Numbered from the stretch's first letter, positions 1 through 10,470 are shown. The stretch: DNA of 64,000 nt from Duganella fentianensis (GCF_009857835.1 NZ_WWCL01000001.1:992001-1056000); one strand, 5' to 3'. Program-made: numbers and translations. Notes: generated by a model not told the origin, from the letters alone.

Positions 1-27
1 GGGCCGGTCGATGAAGAACTTGGCCAT
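1..27 (-). CDS. RND efflux pump inner-membrane permease, N-terminal fragment (AcrB/MexB family)
   Basis: Only the first nine codons are inside the window. They read MAKFFIDRP, the near-invariant N-terminus of AcrB-type hydrophobe/amphiphile RND transporters, which are trimeric proton-driven drug exporters of the inner membrane. A purine-rich ribosome binding stretch (GGGGAG) sits just upstream, in the 12-base gap after the adaptor gene on the same strand. The gene is therefore the second cistron of an adaptor-pump operon. The rest of the protein lies outside the window, so substrate range and intactness cannot be judged. The call rests on this short motif plus the position directly after an AcrA-type adaptor. 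Confidence 0.75.
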
Positions 28-39
28 CAGGACTCCCCG

Positions 40-1269
40 TTATTTCGCTGCGCTGGCAGGTGCAGCAGCGCTGGCGGCATTGCTGGCCGGGCTGCTAGCC
101 GTAGCTGCAGCAGCAGCATTGGCGCTGCCGGCCGGGCCCTGCCATGGTGCCGGTTTGACGGTGGCACCCGGCTTGGCTTTCTGGAAGCCTTCCACGATGA
201 TGCGTTCGCCGCCTTTCAGGCCGCTGCTGACGATCCAGTTCTGGCCATCGGCTGCGCTGGCCGTGACCGGCAGCGACTGCACCTTGTTGTCGGCGCCCAC
301 CACCAGCACGGAGGAGCCTTCCGGTCCGCGTACCACGGCCTGCTGCGGCACACTGATGGCCGCGCCATTCACGCCCTGTTCAAGGCGGGCACGCACATAC
401 ATACCGGGCAGCAGGGTGCGCTGCGGATTGGGGAATTCGGCGCGCATGGCCACCGTGCCCGTGCTTTCATCCACCGAGACATCGGAGAACAGCAGCTTGC
501 CGGCCTGCGGGTAGGGCTGGCCGTCTTCCGTCAGCAGGGTGACGCGGGCGGCGCCATTGCCGGCGCTTTTCAGTTTGCCGCTGGCCAGCGCTTTCTGCAG
601 CGCCAGCAGTTCCGACGACGACTGGGTGATCGTGACGTAGATCGGATCGAGCGTCTGCACGGTAGCCATAGGCGTCGCTTCGCCCTGACCGACCAGCGCA
701 CCTTCCGTGACCAGCGCGCGGCTGATGCGGCCCGAGATCGGCGCCGTCACGGTGGCATAGCCCAGCGTCAGGCTGGCATTGGTGCGGGTAGCTTTGGCGG
801 TGGCCAGATCGGCGCTGGCCTGCTTCTGCGCTGTCACGGCATCATCGTATTCCTGCTGGCTCACAGCTTGCGCCGCCAGCAGTGGCTTGTAACGTTTGAC
901 CTTGAGTTCGGCCTGCGCCAGATTGGCTTCTGCCTTGGCTACTGCGGCCTGAGTGCTGTCGTAGCTAGCCTGGAACTGGGCCGGATCGATGCGGAACAGC
1001 ACATCGCCCGCTTTGACTTCGCTGCCTTCCTTGTACACGCGCTGTAGCACGATGCCGGCGGTACGGGCGCGTACCTGCGCCACGCGCGAGGCTTCGGTGC
1101 GGCCCGGCAGCTCGCTGCTGACGGTCACGGCGCCCGAAGCGACGGTGATGACGGCGACGCCGGCCGGTGGCGGGGCGGAAGGGGCAGCAGCTTTATCGCC
1201 GCAGGCGGCCAGCAGCGACAGGCTGATAGCGCCGCCTGCCAGCATGGAGTAACGGAATGCAGATCGCAT
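40..1269 (-). CDS. RND efflux periplasmic adaptor lipoprotein (AcrA/MexA family)
   Basis: This 409-residue protein is a membrane fusion protein linking an RND pump to an outer-membrane channel in the periplasm. The N-terminus is a lipoprotein signal with lipobox LAAC and lipidated Cys at residue 23. The biotinyl-lipoyl halves follow (VRARTAGIVLQRVYKEGSEV), flanking an Ala/Glu/Lys-rich alpha-helical hairpin at roughly residues 95-170, then a beta-barrel and membrane-proximal domain (LLPGMYVRARLEQGV). The last 45 residues are an Ala/Ser/Pro-rich low-complexity tail, longer than usual for the family. The pump gene follows 12 bases downstream. No regulator gene is adjacent in the window, but a palindromic operator-like site lies about 80-110 bases upstream of the start. 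Confidence 0.93.
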   Translation of the reverse strand: MRSAFRYSMLAGGAISLSLLAACGDKAAAPSAPPPAGVAVITVASGAVTVSSELPGRTEASRVAQVRARTAGIVLQRVYKEGSEVKAGDVLFRIDPAQFQASYDSTQAAVAKAEANLAQAELKVKRYKPLLAAQAVSQQEYDDAVTAQKQASADLATAKATRTNASLTLGYATVTAPISGRISRALVTEGALVGQGEATPMATVQTLDPIYVTITQSSSELLALQKALASGKLKSAGNGAARVTLLTEDGQPYPQAGKLLFSDVSVDESTGTVAMRAEFPNPQRTLLPGMYVRARLEQGVNGAAISVPQQAVVRGPEGSSVLVVGADNKVQSLPVTASAADGQNWIVSSGLKGGERIIVEGFQKAKPGATVKPAPWQGPAGSANAAAAATASSPASNAASAAAPASAAK

Positions 1270-1350
1270 ATTTGGTTCTCGTAATCGAAACTGAAAGTAG
1301 GTGAAGTGCGCCGCCAGACTGTGCAGCTGGCGATGGTCGCTGCATTGTAA

Positions 1351-1376
1351 TACAGACGTTTATGTAACGTTTTGTA
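1351..1376 (-). promoter_or_regulatory. Operator-like inverted repeat upstream of the efflux operon
   Basis: The site contains the perfect arms ACGTT and AACGT separated by five bases, flanked by TACA on the left and TGTA on the right with a one-base offset. It lies 82-107 bases upstream of the adaptor start. TetR/AcrR-family repressors commonly control such pumps through imperfect palindromes of this size, but no such gene is in the window, so the binding protein is unknown. Confidence 0.4.
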
Positions 1377-1391
1377 AATGGCAATTGCATG

Positions 1392-1431
1392 AAAAAAGGG
1401 CGGGGTGACAGCCTTTGCTGCCACCCCGCCC
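1392..1431 (-). terminator. Intrinsic terminator of tal
   Basis: A strong hairpin has a 10-bp outer stem (GGGCGGGGTG paired with CACCCCGCCC), one mismatch, and a 4-bp inner stem CAGC/GCTG with a CTTT loop. On the minus strand it is followed directly by six T residues. It lies about 35 bases beyond the tal stop codon and separates tal from the efflux operon. Confidence 0.9.
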
Positions 1432-1464
1432 TGTATGCGGTTCAAGCTTTACGGTAAGGCGAAA

Positions 1465-2400
1465 TCAACGCATGCCCGAGATGATCTGTTTCAGCTTGCC
1501 CGAATCGGCGCAGAAGGCGCGGATGCCTTCGGCCAGTTTTTCCGTCGCCATGGCATCTTCGTTGAGCTGGAAGCGGAAGGTCTTTTCATCCTGTGCCAGT
1601 TTCATCATGCCGGTGGTGGAAGCGGCCTCGCTGCTCAGCTTACGCTCGACCAGACCATCGCTGTCCTGCAGTTGCTGCAGCAGGTCGGGACTGATGGTCA
1701 GCAGATCGCAGCCGGCCAGTTCCAGAATCTGGCCCACGTTGCGGAAGCTGGCGCCCATCACTTCGGTCTTGTAGCCGAACTTGCGGTAGTAGTTGAAGAT
1801 GCGCTTGACGGAAGCCACGCCCGGATCTTCCGAGGGCAGGTACTCGATGCCGGTGGATTTCTTGTACCAGTCATAGATGCGGCCGACGAACGGCGAAATC
1901 AGCTGGGCACCTGCTTCGGCGCAGGCGATGGCCTGAGTCAGCGAGAACAGCAGCGTCATATTGCAGCGGATACCTTCTTTCTCCAGAATCTCGGCAGCGC
2001 GGATACCTTCCCAGGTCGAAGCCATCTTGATCAGCACGCGCTCGCGGTCGATGCCGGCCTTGCGATACAGTTCGATCAGTTCACGTGCCTTGGCTACCGA
2101 ACCTTCCGTGTCGAACGACAGGCGGGCATCGATTTCGGTCGAGACGCGGCCAGGAATAGTGCGCAGGATCTGCTTGCCGAAAGCGATCAAGAGGTGATCG
2201 ATGGTGGTGGTGATGGAGTTGTCGAGGTTATCGCGCACGGCTTTTTCCAGCAGCGGCTGATACTCTTCTTTCTGCACCGCCTTCAGGATCAGCGATGGGT
2301 TGGTGGTGGCGTCGCGAGGGGTGTAAGCCTGGATCGACTGGAAGTCGCCGGTATCGGCTACCACGGTGGTGAATTTCTTGAGCTGTTCGAGCTGGTTCAT
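1465..2400 (-). CDS. tal: Transaldolase
   Basis: Transaldolase moves a dihydroxyacetone unit between sugar phosphates in the non-oxidative pentose phosphate pathway, in the cytoplasm. The 311-residue form starting [20 protein letters not shown] matches TalB-type enzymes end to end. Visible signatures are the DATTNPSL motif near the N-terminus and the Schiff-base lysine region [12 protein letters not shown] in the middle. An in-frame ATG four codons upstream (position 2412) would add MAAH; neither start has a strong ribosome binding site, and I prefer the one matching family N-termini. It lies downstream of hexR and zwf on the same strand and ends at a strong terminator. A perfect 20-base palindrome just upstream may control it. 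Confidence 0.95.
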   Translation of the reverse strand: MNQLEQLKKFTTVVADTGDFQSIQAYTPRDATTNPSLILKAVQKEEYQPLLEKAVRDNLDNSITTTIDHLLIAFGKQILRTIPGRVSTEIDARLSFDTEGSVAKARELIELYRKAGIDRERVLIKMASTWEGIRAAEILEKEGIRCNMTLLFSLTQAIACAEAGAQLISPFVGRIYDWYKKSTGIEYLPSEDPGVASVKRIFNYYRKFGYKTEVMGASFRNVGQILELAGCDLLTISPDLLQQLQDSDGLVERKLSSEAASTTGMMKLAQDEKTFRFQLNEDAMATEKLAEGIRAFCADSGKLKQIISGMR

Positions 2401-2423
2401 GTGCGCTGCCATTTAGGGTGAGG

Positions 2424-2443
2424 ACAATAAGTGGTCTTATTGT
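2424..2443 (-). promoter_or_regulatory. Perfect palindrome in the tal leader
   Basis: ACAATAAG and CTTATTGT form a perfect 8-bp inverted repeat around the 4-base spacer TGGT. It lies 24-43 bases upstream of the preferred tal start. It could be an operator or an mRNA leader hairpin. It does not resemble the HexR sites of this locus. Confidence 0.45.
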
Positions 2444-2473
2444 ACTCAAGCTAACAGCTTGCGCAAAGAAAGC

Positions 2474-2500
2474 ATGGCGATATAGTCGCTATATCGCCAT
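2474..2500 (-). terminator. 12-bp hairpin between hexR and tal (terminator or operator)
   Basis: ATGGCGATATAG and its exact complement are separated by a 3-base loop (TCG). On the minus strand the hairpin is followed by GCTTTCTTTG, a modest T-rich tail. It lies about 33 bases after the hexR stop, so it may end or attenuate the zwf-hexR transcript. Its perfect symmetry also fits an operator. Confidence 0.5.
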
Positions 2501-2532
2501 ACAATAAACGCCAGTTTGCCGTTCTTGCAACG

Positions 2533-3387
2533 TTAGCGAATGAAGGAATCGAACTGCAGGTCGAACTCCTGCAGGGCTTTCTGGGCATTCTGCATTTTTT
2601 TGCGGAAGTCCGGCCCCCGCTGCAGCGCCAGCCCCACGGCCAGCACGTCGATCACCACCAGATAGGCCAGACGGGCCGAAATCGGCGTGTAGGGGTCGAT
2701 GTTGAAAATCAGATCGATAGGAATCAGCACCGTGGCCAGATCGGCCAGCGGCGTACCGGAAGGCGCCAGCACGATTACATCGGCGCCGCCACGGCGTGCC
2801 AGCTTGATCGAACGCACCAGCGACGGGCTGTTGCCGCGCTGGGAGATGGCCACCACGGCATCGCCAGTGCGCAGCAGGGCTGCCGCGATACTGTGAATGT
2901 GCGGGTCGGCGTAGGCCACGGTGGGCACGCCCGAGCGGAAGAACTTGTGCTGGGCGTCCGTGGCCACGATGCCGGAAGTGCCCTGACCGTAGAATTCGAT
3001 CTTGTTGGCTTTGGACAGAATGTCGAGTGCCTTCTGGATCGCTTCCGGATCGAGGTTGTTACGCAGGTCGAGCAGGGTGTTGATGGAACGGCTGCAGATC
3101 TTGTTGACCAGATCGGCCGCCAGGTCATCCTGGGTAGGCTGCTCGTTCAGTCCGGGCAGGGCCAGTGCCAGCCCCTGCGCCAGTTTCAGCTTGAACTCGT
3201 GCCAGCCATCGTAGCCGAGGGTGCGGCAGAAACGCACCACCGTGGGTTCCGACACTTGGGCGCTTTTAGCCAGTGCAGTGATGTTCTGGCTGACCGTCTG
3301 GCCGGGGTTATCAAGCACGGCCAGCGCCACCTTGCGCTCCGATTTGGAGAGCGAGTCGAGCTGGGTGCGGATGGAATCGAGCAGCAT
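2533..3387 (-). CDS. hexR: HexR-type transcriptional regulator (RpiR family)
   Basis: This 284-residue protein has an N-terminal RpiR helix-turn-helix domain (about residues 1-77, with SEPTVVRFCRTLGYDGWHEF as the recognition region) and a C-terminal SIS sugar-phosphate isomerase-like domain (about 125-250). HexR proteins repress Entner-Doudoroff and zwf genes and release DNA when they bind 2-keto-3-deoxy-6-phosphogluconate. The gene follows zwf by 21 bases on the same strand, as in many beta- and gammaproteobacteria. Four HexR-like palindromes in the window, at the zwf promoter and between pgi and edd, support this assignment over other RpiR members. Its own expression probably follows zwf. 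Confidence 0.88.
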   Translation of the reverse strand: MLLDSIRTQLDSLSKSERKVALAVLDNPGQTVSQNITALAKSAQVSEPTVVRFCRTLGYDGWHEFKLKLAQGLALALPGLNEQPTQDDLAADLVNKICSRSINTLLDLRNNLDPEAIQKALDILSKANKIEFYGQGTSGIVATDAQHKFFRSGVPTVAYADPHIHSIAAALLRTGDAVVAISQRGNSPSLVRSIKLARRGGADVIVLAPSGTPLADLATVLIPIDLIFNIDPYTPISARLAYLVVIDVLAVGLALQRGPDFRKKMQNAQKALQEFDLQFDSFIR

Positions 3388-3408
3388 AGTGGTTTGATCT
3401 TCTGAGGC

Positions 3409-4881
3409 TTAATCTTCCGGCAGCACTTCTTCGCGCCATTGCAGGCCATCGCGGCCGATCAGGGCCGAAGCGGCAGCAGGGCCCCAGGTGCCGGAGGCGT
3501 AGGGCAGCGGGAAGCTGTCGTCCGATTCCCAGTTGTTGAGGATAGGCTCGACCCATTCCCATGCCGCTTCCAGCTCGTCGCCGCGCATGAACAGGGTCAG
3601 CTGGCCGCGCAGTACATCCAGCAGCAGGCGCTCGTAGGCATCCATGCGCGGGGATTTGAACGATTCGCGGAAGTCCAGTTCCAGCTCGGCCTGTTTCAAT
3701 CGCATGCCGTCGCCCGGGGTCTTGGCCATCAGGTTCATGCGCAGGCCTTCGTCCGGCTGCAGACGGATCACCAGCGAATTAGGCTGGAAGCTATTGGTCG
3801 GCTGGGCGAAGATCGAGTGCGGGATCTGTTTGAAGCGCACCACGATTTCGGCCAGACTGTCGGCCATGCGCTTGCCGGTACGCAGGTAGAACGGCACGCC
3901 GGCCCAGCGCCAGGTATCGATTTCCGCCTTCATGGCGACGAAGGTCTCGGTGCGCGAGTGTTCCGGCGCATCCGGCTCGTCGCGATAGCTAGGCACAGCT
4001 TTGCCGTCCACATGGCCGGCGCGGTACTGGCCGCGCACAATGTTCTGTGCCAGCGTGGTCGGAGTGAATTTTTTCAGCGAACGCAGCACGTGCAGCTTGG
4101 CGTCACGCACGGCATCCGGTGCGATCGAAGTCGGCGGTTCCATCGCCACGATACACAGCAGCTGCAACAGGTGGTTCTGCAGCATGTCGCGCAGCGCGCC
4201 CGAGGTGTCGTAGTAGCCCAGACGGTTGCCGACGCCGAGTTTTTCGGCGATGGTGATCTGCACGTCCGAGATCCATTCACGGCGCCACAGCGGCTCGAAC
4301 AGGATGTTACCGAAGCGCAGAGCCAGCAGATTCTGTACCGTCTCTTTGCCCAGATAGTGGTCGATACGGTAGATCTGCGATTCTTCGAAGACTTTGCCCA
4401 CTTCGGCGTTGATCTGTTTGGCCGAAGCCAGATCGCGGCCCAGCGGTTTTTCCAGCACCACGCGCGAATTCTTCGTCACCAGACCATTGGCTTTCAGGTT
4501 CTCGCAAATCTGCGAGAATATGGCCGGTGGCGTGGCCAGATAATAGACCTTGGTGATCGCATCGTCCTTGCGCAGGGCATCGACCAGCGTGTGGTAGGTG
4601 CCGGCATCGGTGGCGTTCAGCGAGACATAGGTAATGCGCGCAGTGAACTTGGCCCACGCAGCCGCCGAGACGGTGGTCGCCTTGATATGTGGTTTCGACG
4701 TGGTTTCTATGGTGTGCAGGAATTCTTCCTGACTGGCGTCGGCGCGGCCTACGCAGATGATGCGGGCCGAAGCCGGCAGATCGTTGGCCACATCGCGGGC
4801 AAACATCGCAGGCAGCAATTTGCGCATCGCCAGATCGCCGCTGCCGCCAAACAGAACCAGGTCAAAATCGGTAAGAGCCAT
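3409..4881 (-). CDS. zwf: Glucose-6-phosphate 1-dehydrogenase
   Basis: The enzyme oxidises glucose 6-phosphate to 6-phosphogluconolactone with reduction of NAD(P)+, feeding the Entner-Doudoroff and oxidative pentose phosphate routes in the cytoplasm. The 490-residue length is normal. The dinucleotide-binding motif GGSGDLAMRKL is near the N-terminus and the active-site signature RIDHYLGKE is present. It is the first gene of a minus-strand unit with hexR. The upstream promoter at 4933-4961 is straddled by two HexR-like sites. No canonical 6-phosphogluconolactonase gene follows; an SMP-30-type lactonase lies immediately upstream on the same strand. Confidence 0.97.
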   Translation of the reverse strand: MALTDFDLVLFGGSGDLAMRKLLPAMFARDVANDLPASARIICVGRADASQEEFLHTIETTSKPHIKATTVSAAAWAKFTARITYVSLNATDAGTYHTLVDALRKDDAITKVYYLATPPAIFSQICENLKANGLVTKNSRVVLEKPLGRDLASAKQINAEVGKVFEESQIYRIDHYLGKETVQNLLALRFGNILFEPLWRREWISDVQITIAEKLGVGNRLGYYDTSGALRDMLQNHLLQLLCIVAMEPPTSIAPDAVRDAKLHVLRSLKKFTPTTLAQNIVRGQYRAGHVDGKAVPSYRDEPDAPEHSRTETFVAMKAEIDTWRWAGVPFYLRTGKRMADSLAEIVVRFKQIPHSIFAQPTNSFQPNSLVIRLQPDEGLRMNLMAKTPGDGMRLKQAELELDFRESFKSPRMDAYERLLLDVLRGQLTLFMRGDELEAAWEWVEPILNNWESDDSFPLPYASGTWGPAAASALIGRDGLQWREEVLPED

Positions 4882-4928
4882 AATAGTGTGAATTCGCAGT
4901 AAGTAGAGTGCAAAGAAAGGACTGCAGG

Positions 4929-4976
4929 TGTAAATTTACTACACGAATTGTTGACTTGCAAGAAAATTTACTACAA
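4929..4976 (-). promoter_or_regulatory. zwf promoter with two HexR-like operators
   Basis: On the minus strand, -35 TTGCAA (4956-4961) and -10 TAAATT (4933-4938) are 17 bases apart. A near-perfect palindrome TGTAGTAAATTTACA (4929-4943) covers the -10, and a second copy, TTGTAGTAAATTTTC (4962-4976), abuts the -35. These fit the TGTA-RT-WWW-WTTACA type consensus described for HexR. This is classic repressor geometry. Assigning the sites to HexR is inference from motif and gene context. Confidence 0.75.
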
Positions 4977-5038
4977 AGTGCCGGAGGTGATGCTTGTGGC
5001 CCACGTCCGGCTGCTACCGTCGGTCAGGATGACAAAGT

Positions 5039-5938
5039 TTATTCCATATACGGCACTTCCGTGCGGCCGGTCACGTCCACCCGTACGCGCAGCAATTTGC
5101 CGCTCAGCGGATAGGCCGCCAGTTCGTCCGCCGGACGCGCGCCGGCGCTGGTGATGTACAGCGTGCGCAGGTCGGCATCGCCAAAGGCCAGCATGGTGGG
5201 GCAGCGCACCGGCAGCGCCAGTTCACCGAGCAGGGTGCCATCCGGCGACAGCTTGACGAGGCGGGCGCCTTCGAACATGGCGACCCAGTAATTACCTTCG
5301 CTATCGACGGCAGCGCCATCGGGACGGCCGCCGTAGTTGCTGGCTTTATCGGCCGAGAACTGCATCAGCGTGCGCTGGTTGCTCACCGTGCCGCTATGCA
5401 GATTGAAATCGTAGCGCGACACGCGGTGGGCGCTGGTATCGGCGTGGTACAGGCTGCGGTAGTCTGGGCTGAATCCGAGACCATTGGAATTGGTCACGCC
5501 GCCCGACCATGCCAGACGCACCTGACCTTTTTCCAGTACATACATTTCAGCCGCCGGCTTGTCGCGCGGCTCGTAGATGGTGCCGACCCAGAAGCGGCCC
5601 GCGCCATCCACATGGCCGTCGTTGAAACGGGCGATGCTGGTGTCGTAAGGCGCTGCCGCGATAGGCGTCAGGCGCACTGCCTCGCTGCTGGTATCGAGGT
5701 GGGCAAAGCCGCTGCGCATGGCCACGATCAGGCCGCCGCGCTGGCACAGCGCCAGCGTGGCCGGTTCGCTGGCTAGCTTCCATGCCCGGTGTGCGCCCGT
5801 AGCGGGATCGAGCCGGTGCACGGTGAATGCGGGAATATCGACCCAGTACACAGCCTGTTCCTGCGGATGCCACAGCGGGCATTCGCCGGTCTGCATGACG
5901 GCGTCGTACGCGACGCTGATTTCGCTAGTGTTCATCAT
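5039..5938 (-). CDS. SMP-30/gluconolactonase-family sugar lactonase
   Basis: This 299-residue six-bladed beta-propeller metal-dependent lactonase retains the family's metal ligands: Glu in TGECPLW (residue 19), Asn in [10 protein letters not shown] (about 152) and Asp in RPDG (about 207), plus the substrate-loop motif NDGHVDG. The first start codon overlaps the pgi stop codon (shared ATGA), so the two genes are translationally coupled; a second ATG follows directly. An upstream in-frame extension of 43 codons runs inside pgi and is rejected. Family members hydrolyse gluconolactone, xylonolactone and related lactones. Placed between pgi and zwf, it may hydrolyse the 6-phosphogluconolactone made by Zwf, but the sequence alone cannot show specificity for a phosphorylated substrate. 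Confidence 0.88.
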   Translation of the reverse strand: MMNTSEISVAYDAVMQTGECPLWHPQEQAVYWVDIPAFTVHRLDPATGAHRAWKLASEPATLALCQRGGLIVAMRSGFAHLDTSSEAVRLTPIAAAPYDTSIARFNDGHVDGAGRFWVGTIYEPRDKPAAEMYVLEKGQVRLAWSGGVTNSNGLGFSPDYRSLYHADTSAHRVSRYDFNLHSGTVSNQRTLMQFSADKASNYGGRPDGAAVDSEGNYWVAMFEGARLVKLSPDGTLLGELALPVRCPTMLAFGDADLRTLYITSAGARPADELAAYPLSGKLLRVRVDVTGRTEVPYME

Positions 5939-7584
5939 AGGTGCTGCGCTGCCTTGGCCATGACGATCAGGCCGTTGGTGGAGCTGTCGTGACGCTCCGG
6001 CTGTACGCTGCCCGTCAGTTCGGCCTGAATGTTCTTGGCCAGTACCTTGCCCAGTTCTACGCCCCACTGGTCGAAGCTGTTGACGTCCCAGATGGCGCCT
6101 TGCACAAAGGTCTTGTGTTCGTACAGAGCGATCAGCGCGCCCAGTGCGGACGGGGTGAGCTGGTCCATCAGGATGGTGTTGGAAGGGCGGTTGCCGGGGA
6201 AGACCTTGTGCGGCAGCAGCGCTTCGATTTCATCGGCACTCAGATTCAGCGCCTGCAGATCGGCACGGGCTTCTTCTGCCGTTTTACCTTTCATGAAGGC
6301 TTCCGACTGGGCGAAGCAGTTGGCCAGCAGGGCGTCATGGTGGCCGGCCAGATCATGGGTGGCGCGCAGGGTGGTGATGAAATCCATAGGCGTGACATCG
6401 GTGCCCTGATGCAGTAGCTGGAAGTAGGCATGCTGGGCGTTGGTGCCGCATTCGCCCCAGACGACCGGGCAGGTCGGCGTATCGACCACGGCGCCATTGC
6501 GGGTGACGCGCTTGCCGTTGCTTTCCATGTCGAGCTGCTGCAGATAGGCCGGGAAGCGGCTCAGGTCCTGATGGTAGGGCGCGATCGAGAGCGAACCGGC
6601 ATCGAGGAACTGGCGGTTCCAGAAGCCCACCATGGCCAGCAGCACCGGCATGTTCTGCTCCAGCGGCGCAGTGCGGAAATGCTCGTCCATGGCATGCGCG
6701 CCCGCGAGGAAGTCATTGAAGTAGCCAAAGCCCACGGCCAGTGCCAGCGACAGGCCGATGGCCGACCACACCGAATAGCGGCCACCCACCCAGTCCCAGA
6801 ACGGGAACATATTGGCGGTATCGATGCCGAAGGCGCTGACGGCCTGCTTGTTGGTGGAGACGGCGACGAAGTGGCGTGGCAGATCGGCTTCCGTGGCCGA
6901 CTGCAGGAACCAGTGGCGCGCCGTGCCGGCGTTGAGCATGGTCTCGGCCGTGGTAAAGGTTTTCGAAGCGACGATGAACAGCGTGGTTTCCGGATTCACC
7001 TGCGCCAGTGCGGCGTCCATGTCGTGGCCATCGACGTTGGAGACGAAGTGCATTTTCAGGCGCGGGTGGCTGTAGGAGCGCAGTGCCAGCACGGCCATTT
7101 TCGGGCCCAGATCGGAACCGCCGATGCCGATGTTGACCACGTCCGTGATCGGCTTGCCCGTATAGCCCAGCCATGCGCCGCTGCGTACGCGGTCGGTGAA
7201 ATCCTTGATCTGCTCCAGCACCGCATGCACGTCGCGGACTACATCCTGCCCATCCACCACCAGCGATTTGCCGCGCGGCATACGCAGGGCCGTGTGCAGC
7301 ACGGCGCGTTGTTCGGTAAGATTGATTTTCTCGCCGGCGAACATGGCGTCGCGCAGGCGCTCGACACCGCGCTCGCGTGCCAGATCGAGCAGCAGTTCTA
7401 CCGTGCGGCCATCGAGGCGGTTCTTCGAATAGTCGAGGAACAGGCCGGCGGCATCCACCGTCAGTCTGGGGAAGCGCTGGGCGTCATCGGCAAACAGCTG
7501 GCGCATCTGCCATGTGCGGGCTGCGGTAGCGTGGCTGGCGAGGGCTAGAAAGCTGGAGGTAGAGGTCAGAGCTGGCTGGCGCAT
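5935..7584 (-). CDS. pgi: Glucose-6-phosphate isomerase
   Basis: The enzyme interconverts glucose 6-phosphate and fructose 6-phosphate in the cytoplasm. The 549-residue length is typical. Signatures seen are the phosphate-binding loop [12 protein letters not shown], the region [16 protein letters not shown], and the C-terminal family signature around [18 protein letters not shown]. It is the first gene of the minus-strand run pgi-lactonase, and its stop codon overlaps the lactonase start. A minus-strand -10 TATGAT (7639-7644) lies about 55 bases upstream, with a HexR-like site over the -35 region. Together with edd-eda on the other strand, this lets hexose phosphates recycle through the Entner-Doudoroff route. 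Confidence 0.97.
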   Translation of the reverse strand: MRQPALTSTSSFLALASHATAARTWQMRQLFADDAQRFPRLTVDAAGLFLDYSKNRLDGRTVELLLDLARERGVERLRDAMFAGEKINLTEQRAVLHTALRMPRGKSLVVDGQDVVRDVHAVLEQIKDFTDRVRSGAWLGYTGKPITDVVNIGIGGSDLGPKMAVLALRSYSHPRLKMHFVSNVDGHDMDAALAQVNPETTLFIVASKTFTTAETMLNAGTARHWFLQSATEADLPRHFVAVSTNKQAVSAFGIDTANMFPFWDWVGGRYSVWSAIGLSLALAVGFGYFNDFLAGAHAMDEHFRTAPLEQNMPVLLAMVGFWNRQFLDAGSLSIAPYHQDLSRFPAYLQQLDMESNGKRVTRNGAVVDTPTCPVVWGECGTNAQHAYFQLLHQGTDVTPMDFITTLRATHDLAGHHDALLANCFAQSEAFMKGKTAEEARADLQALNLSADEIEALLPHKVFPGNRPSNTILMDQLTPSALGALIALYEHKTFVQGAIWDVNSFDQWGVELGKVLAKNIQAELTGSVQPERHDSSTNGLIVMAKAAQHL

Positions 7585-7655
7585 AATAGTCGGCGTAGTG
7601 AGAGCTGATAGTGAGAGCGGATGGAGAGGATGCGGAATATCATACAGGAAAAACA

Positions 7656-7670
7656 GGTAAATTCACTACG
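7656..7670 (-). promoter_or_regulatory. HexR-like operator at the pgi promoter
   Basis: On the minus strand it reads CGTAGTGAATTTACC, two half-sites of the same type as the zwf operators with outer mismatches. It lies about 72 bases upstream of pgi and overlaps the expected -35 position of the TATGAT -10 at 7639-7644. It is weaker than the zwf site, and a HexR role is inferred. Confidence 0.5.
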
Positions 7671-7811
7671 TTTACTTCAAAAGCTTGTGTTTTTCGTATC
7701 GGGCTATGGGCGTTTTAGCGCCGGCTCACCATTTGTTGGCGAGGTTTTCGTCGCTTTCTGGCGCTCGCTGGCTATGTTTGAGTAAATAAAAGGCTGGCTG
7801 ATACGGAAATT

Positions 7812-7826
7812 TGTAGTAAAATTTCA
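7812..7826 (+). promoter_or_regulatory. HexR-like operator at the edd promoter
   Basis: TGTAGTAAAATTTCA matches the operator type seen twice upstream of zwf and contains the -10-like hexamer TAAAAT (7817-7822). It lies 26-40 bases upstream of the edd start. Occupation would block the edd-eda promoter, matching known HexR control of these genes. Confidence 0.68.
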
Positions 7827-7851
7827 TGGAATTCATTCATAAGGAACGATC

Positions 7852-9774
<1,923 letters not shown>

Positions 9775-9776
9775 TC

Positions 9777-10406
9777 ATGACCATGACTCTGCTCGACATT
9801 ATGCGTACTTCCGCCGTGATCCCCGTGATCGCGATCGATGAACCTGAACACGCCGTGCCACTGGCACGCGCGCTGGTTGCCGGCGGTATCCGCGTGCTGG
9901 AAGTTACGCTGCGCACCAGGCACGGTCTGGGGGCCATCAAGGCCATGTCGGAAGTGGAAGGTGCCATCGTCGGCGTCGGTACGCTGACCCAGCCGGACGA
10001 ATTTGCCGCTGCGCGTGACGCCGGCGCCGTGTTCGGCGTATCGCCGGGCCTGACGCCTGCGCTGATTGCTGCCGCCAAGAGCAGCGGCCTGCCGCTGCTG
10101 CCGGGCGTGATGACGCCTTCGGAAATCATGGCGGCGCGCGAACAGGGCTTCCGTCAGCTGAAGCTGTTCCCGGCTGTGCCGGCAGGCGGCGTGGGCATGC
10201 TGAACGCCATCGGTGGCCCGCTGCCCGATGTGACCTTCTGCCCGACCGGCGGCATCTCGCAAGACACTGCGTCGCAATTCCTCGCGCTGAAAAACGTCGC
10301 CTGCGTAGGCGGTTCGTGGCTCACGCCGAAAGACGCCATCGCCGCTGGCGACTGGGAGCGCATTACCGATCTGGCCAAAGCTGCCAGCGGCCTGCGCTCG
10401 CGCTAA
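9777..10406 (+). CDS. eda: KDPG/KHG aldolase (2-keto-3-deoxy-6-phosphogluconate aldolase)
   Basis: Eda cleaves KDPG to pyruvate and glyceraldehyde 3-phosphate, completing the Entner-Doudoroff pathway. The 209-residue TIM-barrel enzyme shows the active-site motifs VLEVTLRT (catalytic Glu region), [11 protein letters not shown], the Schiff-base lysine segment QLKLFPA, and the phosphate-binding [14 protein letters not shown]. Its ATG follows the edd stop by two bases; an in-frame ATG two codons later is a possible alternative. A strong terminator closes the edd-eda operon. Confidence 0.96.
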   Translation: MTMTLLDIMRTSAVIPVIAIDEPEHAVPLARALVAGGIRVLEVTLRTRHGLGAIKAMSEVEGAIVGVGTLTQPDEFAAARDAGAVFGVSPGLTPALIAAAKSSGLPLLPGVMTPSEIMAAREQGFRQLKLFPAVPAGGVGMLNAIGGPLPDVTFCPTGGISQDTASQFLALKNVACVGGSWLTPKDAIAAGDWERITDLAKAASGLRSR

Positions 10407-10422
10407 GTACCGTCTCCCTTGG

Positions 10423-10461
10423 ACGTGGTGTGACCGCTGCGGCGGTACACCACGTTTTTTT
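10423..10461 (+). terminator. Intrinsic terminator of edd-eda
   Basis: A 9-bp stem (ACGTGGTGT paired with ACACCACGT), a one-base bulge, and an inner 5-bp stem ACCGC/GCGGT with a TGCG loop are followed by a run of T residues. It starts 17 bases after the eda stop. Confidence 0.93.
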
Positions 10462-10470
10462 ATGGCGGCG

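Noticed and set aside
11..514. 167-codon plus-strand frame at the window start
   Set aside because: It is antisense to the RND adaptor, whose lipoprotein signal and family motifs are clear; the Ala/Leu-rich start is the mirror of the adaptor's Ala-rich tail.
5939..6067. N-terminal extension of the SMP-30 lactonase frame
   Set aside because: It lies inside pgi coding sequence and reads as Gly/Arg/Gln-rich antisense-like composition; the ATG overlapping the pgi stop gives the family-typical start.
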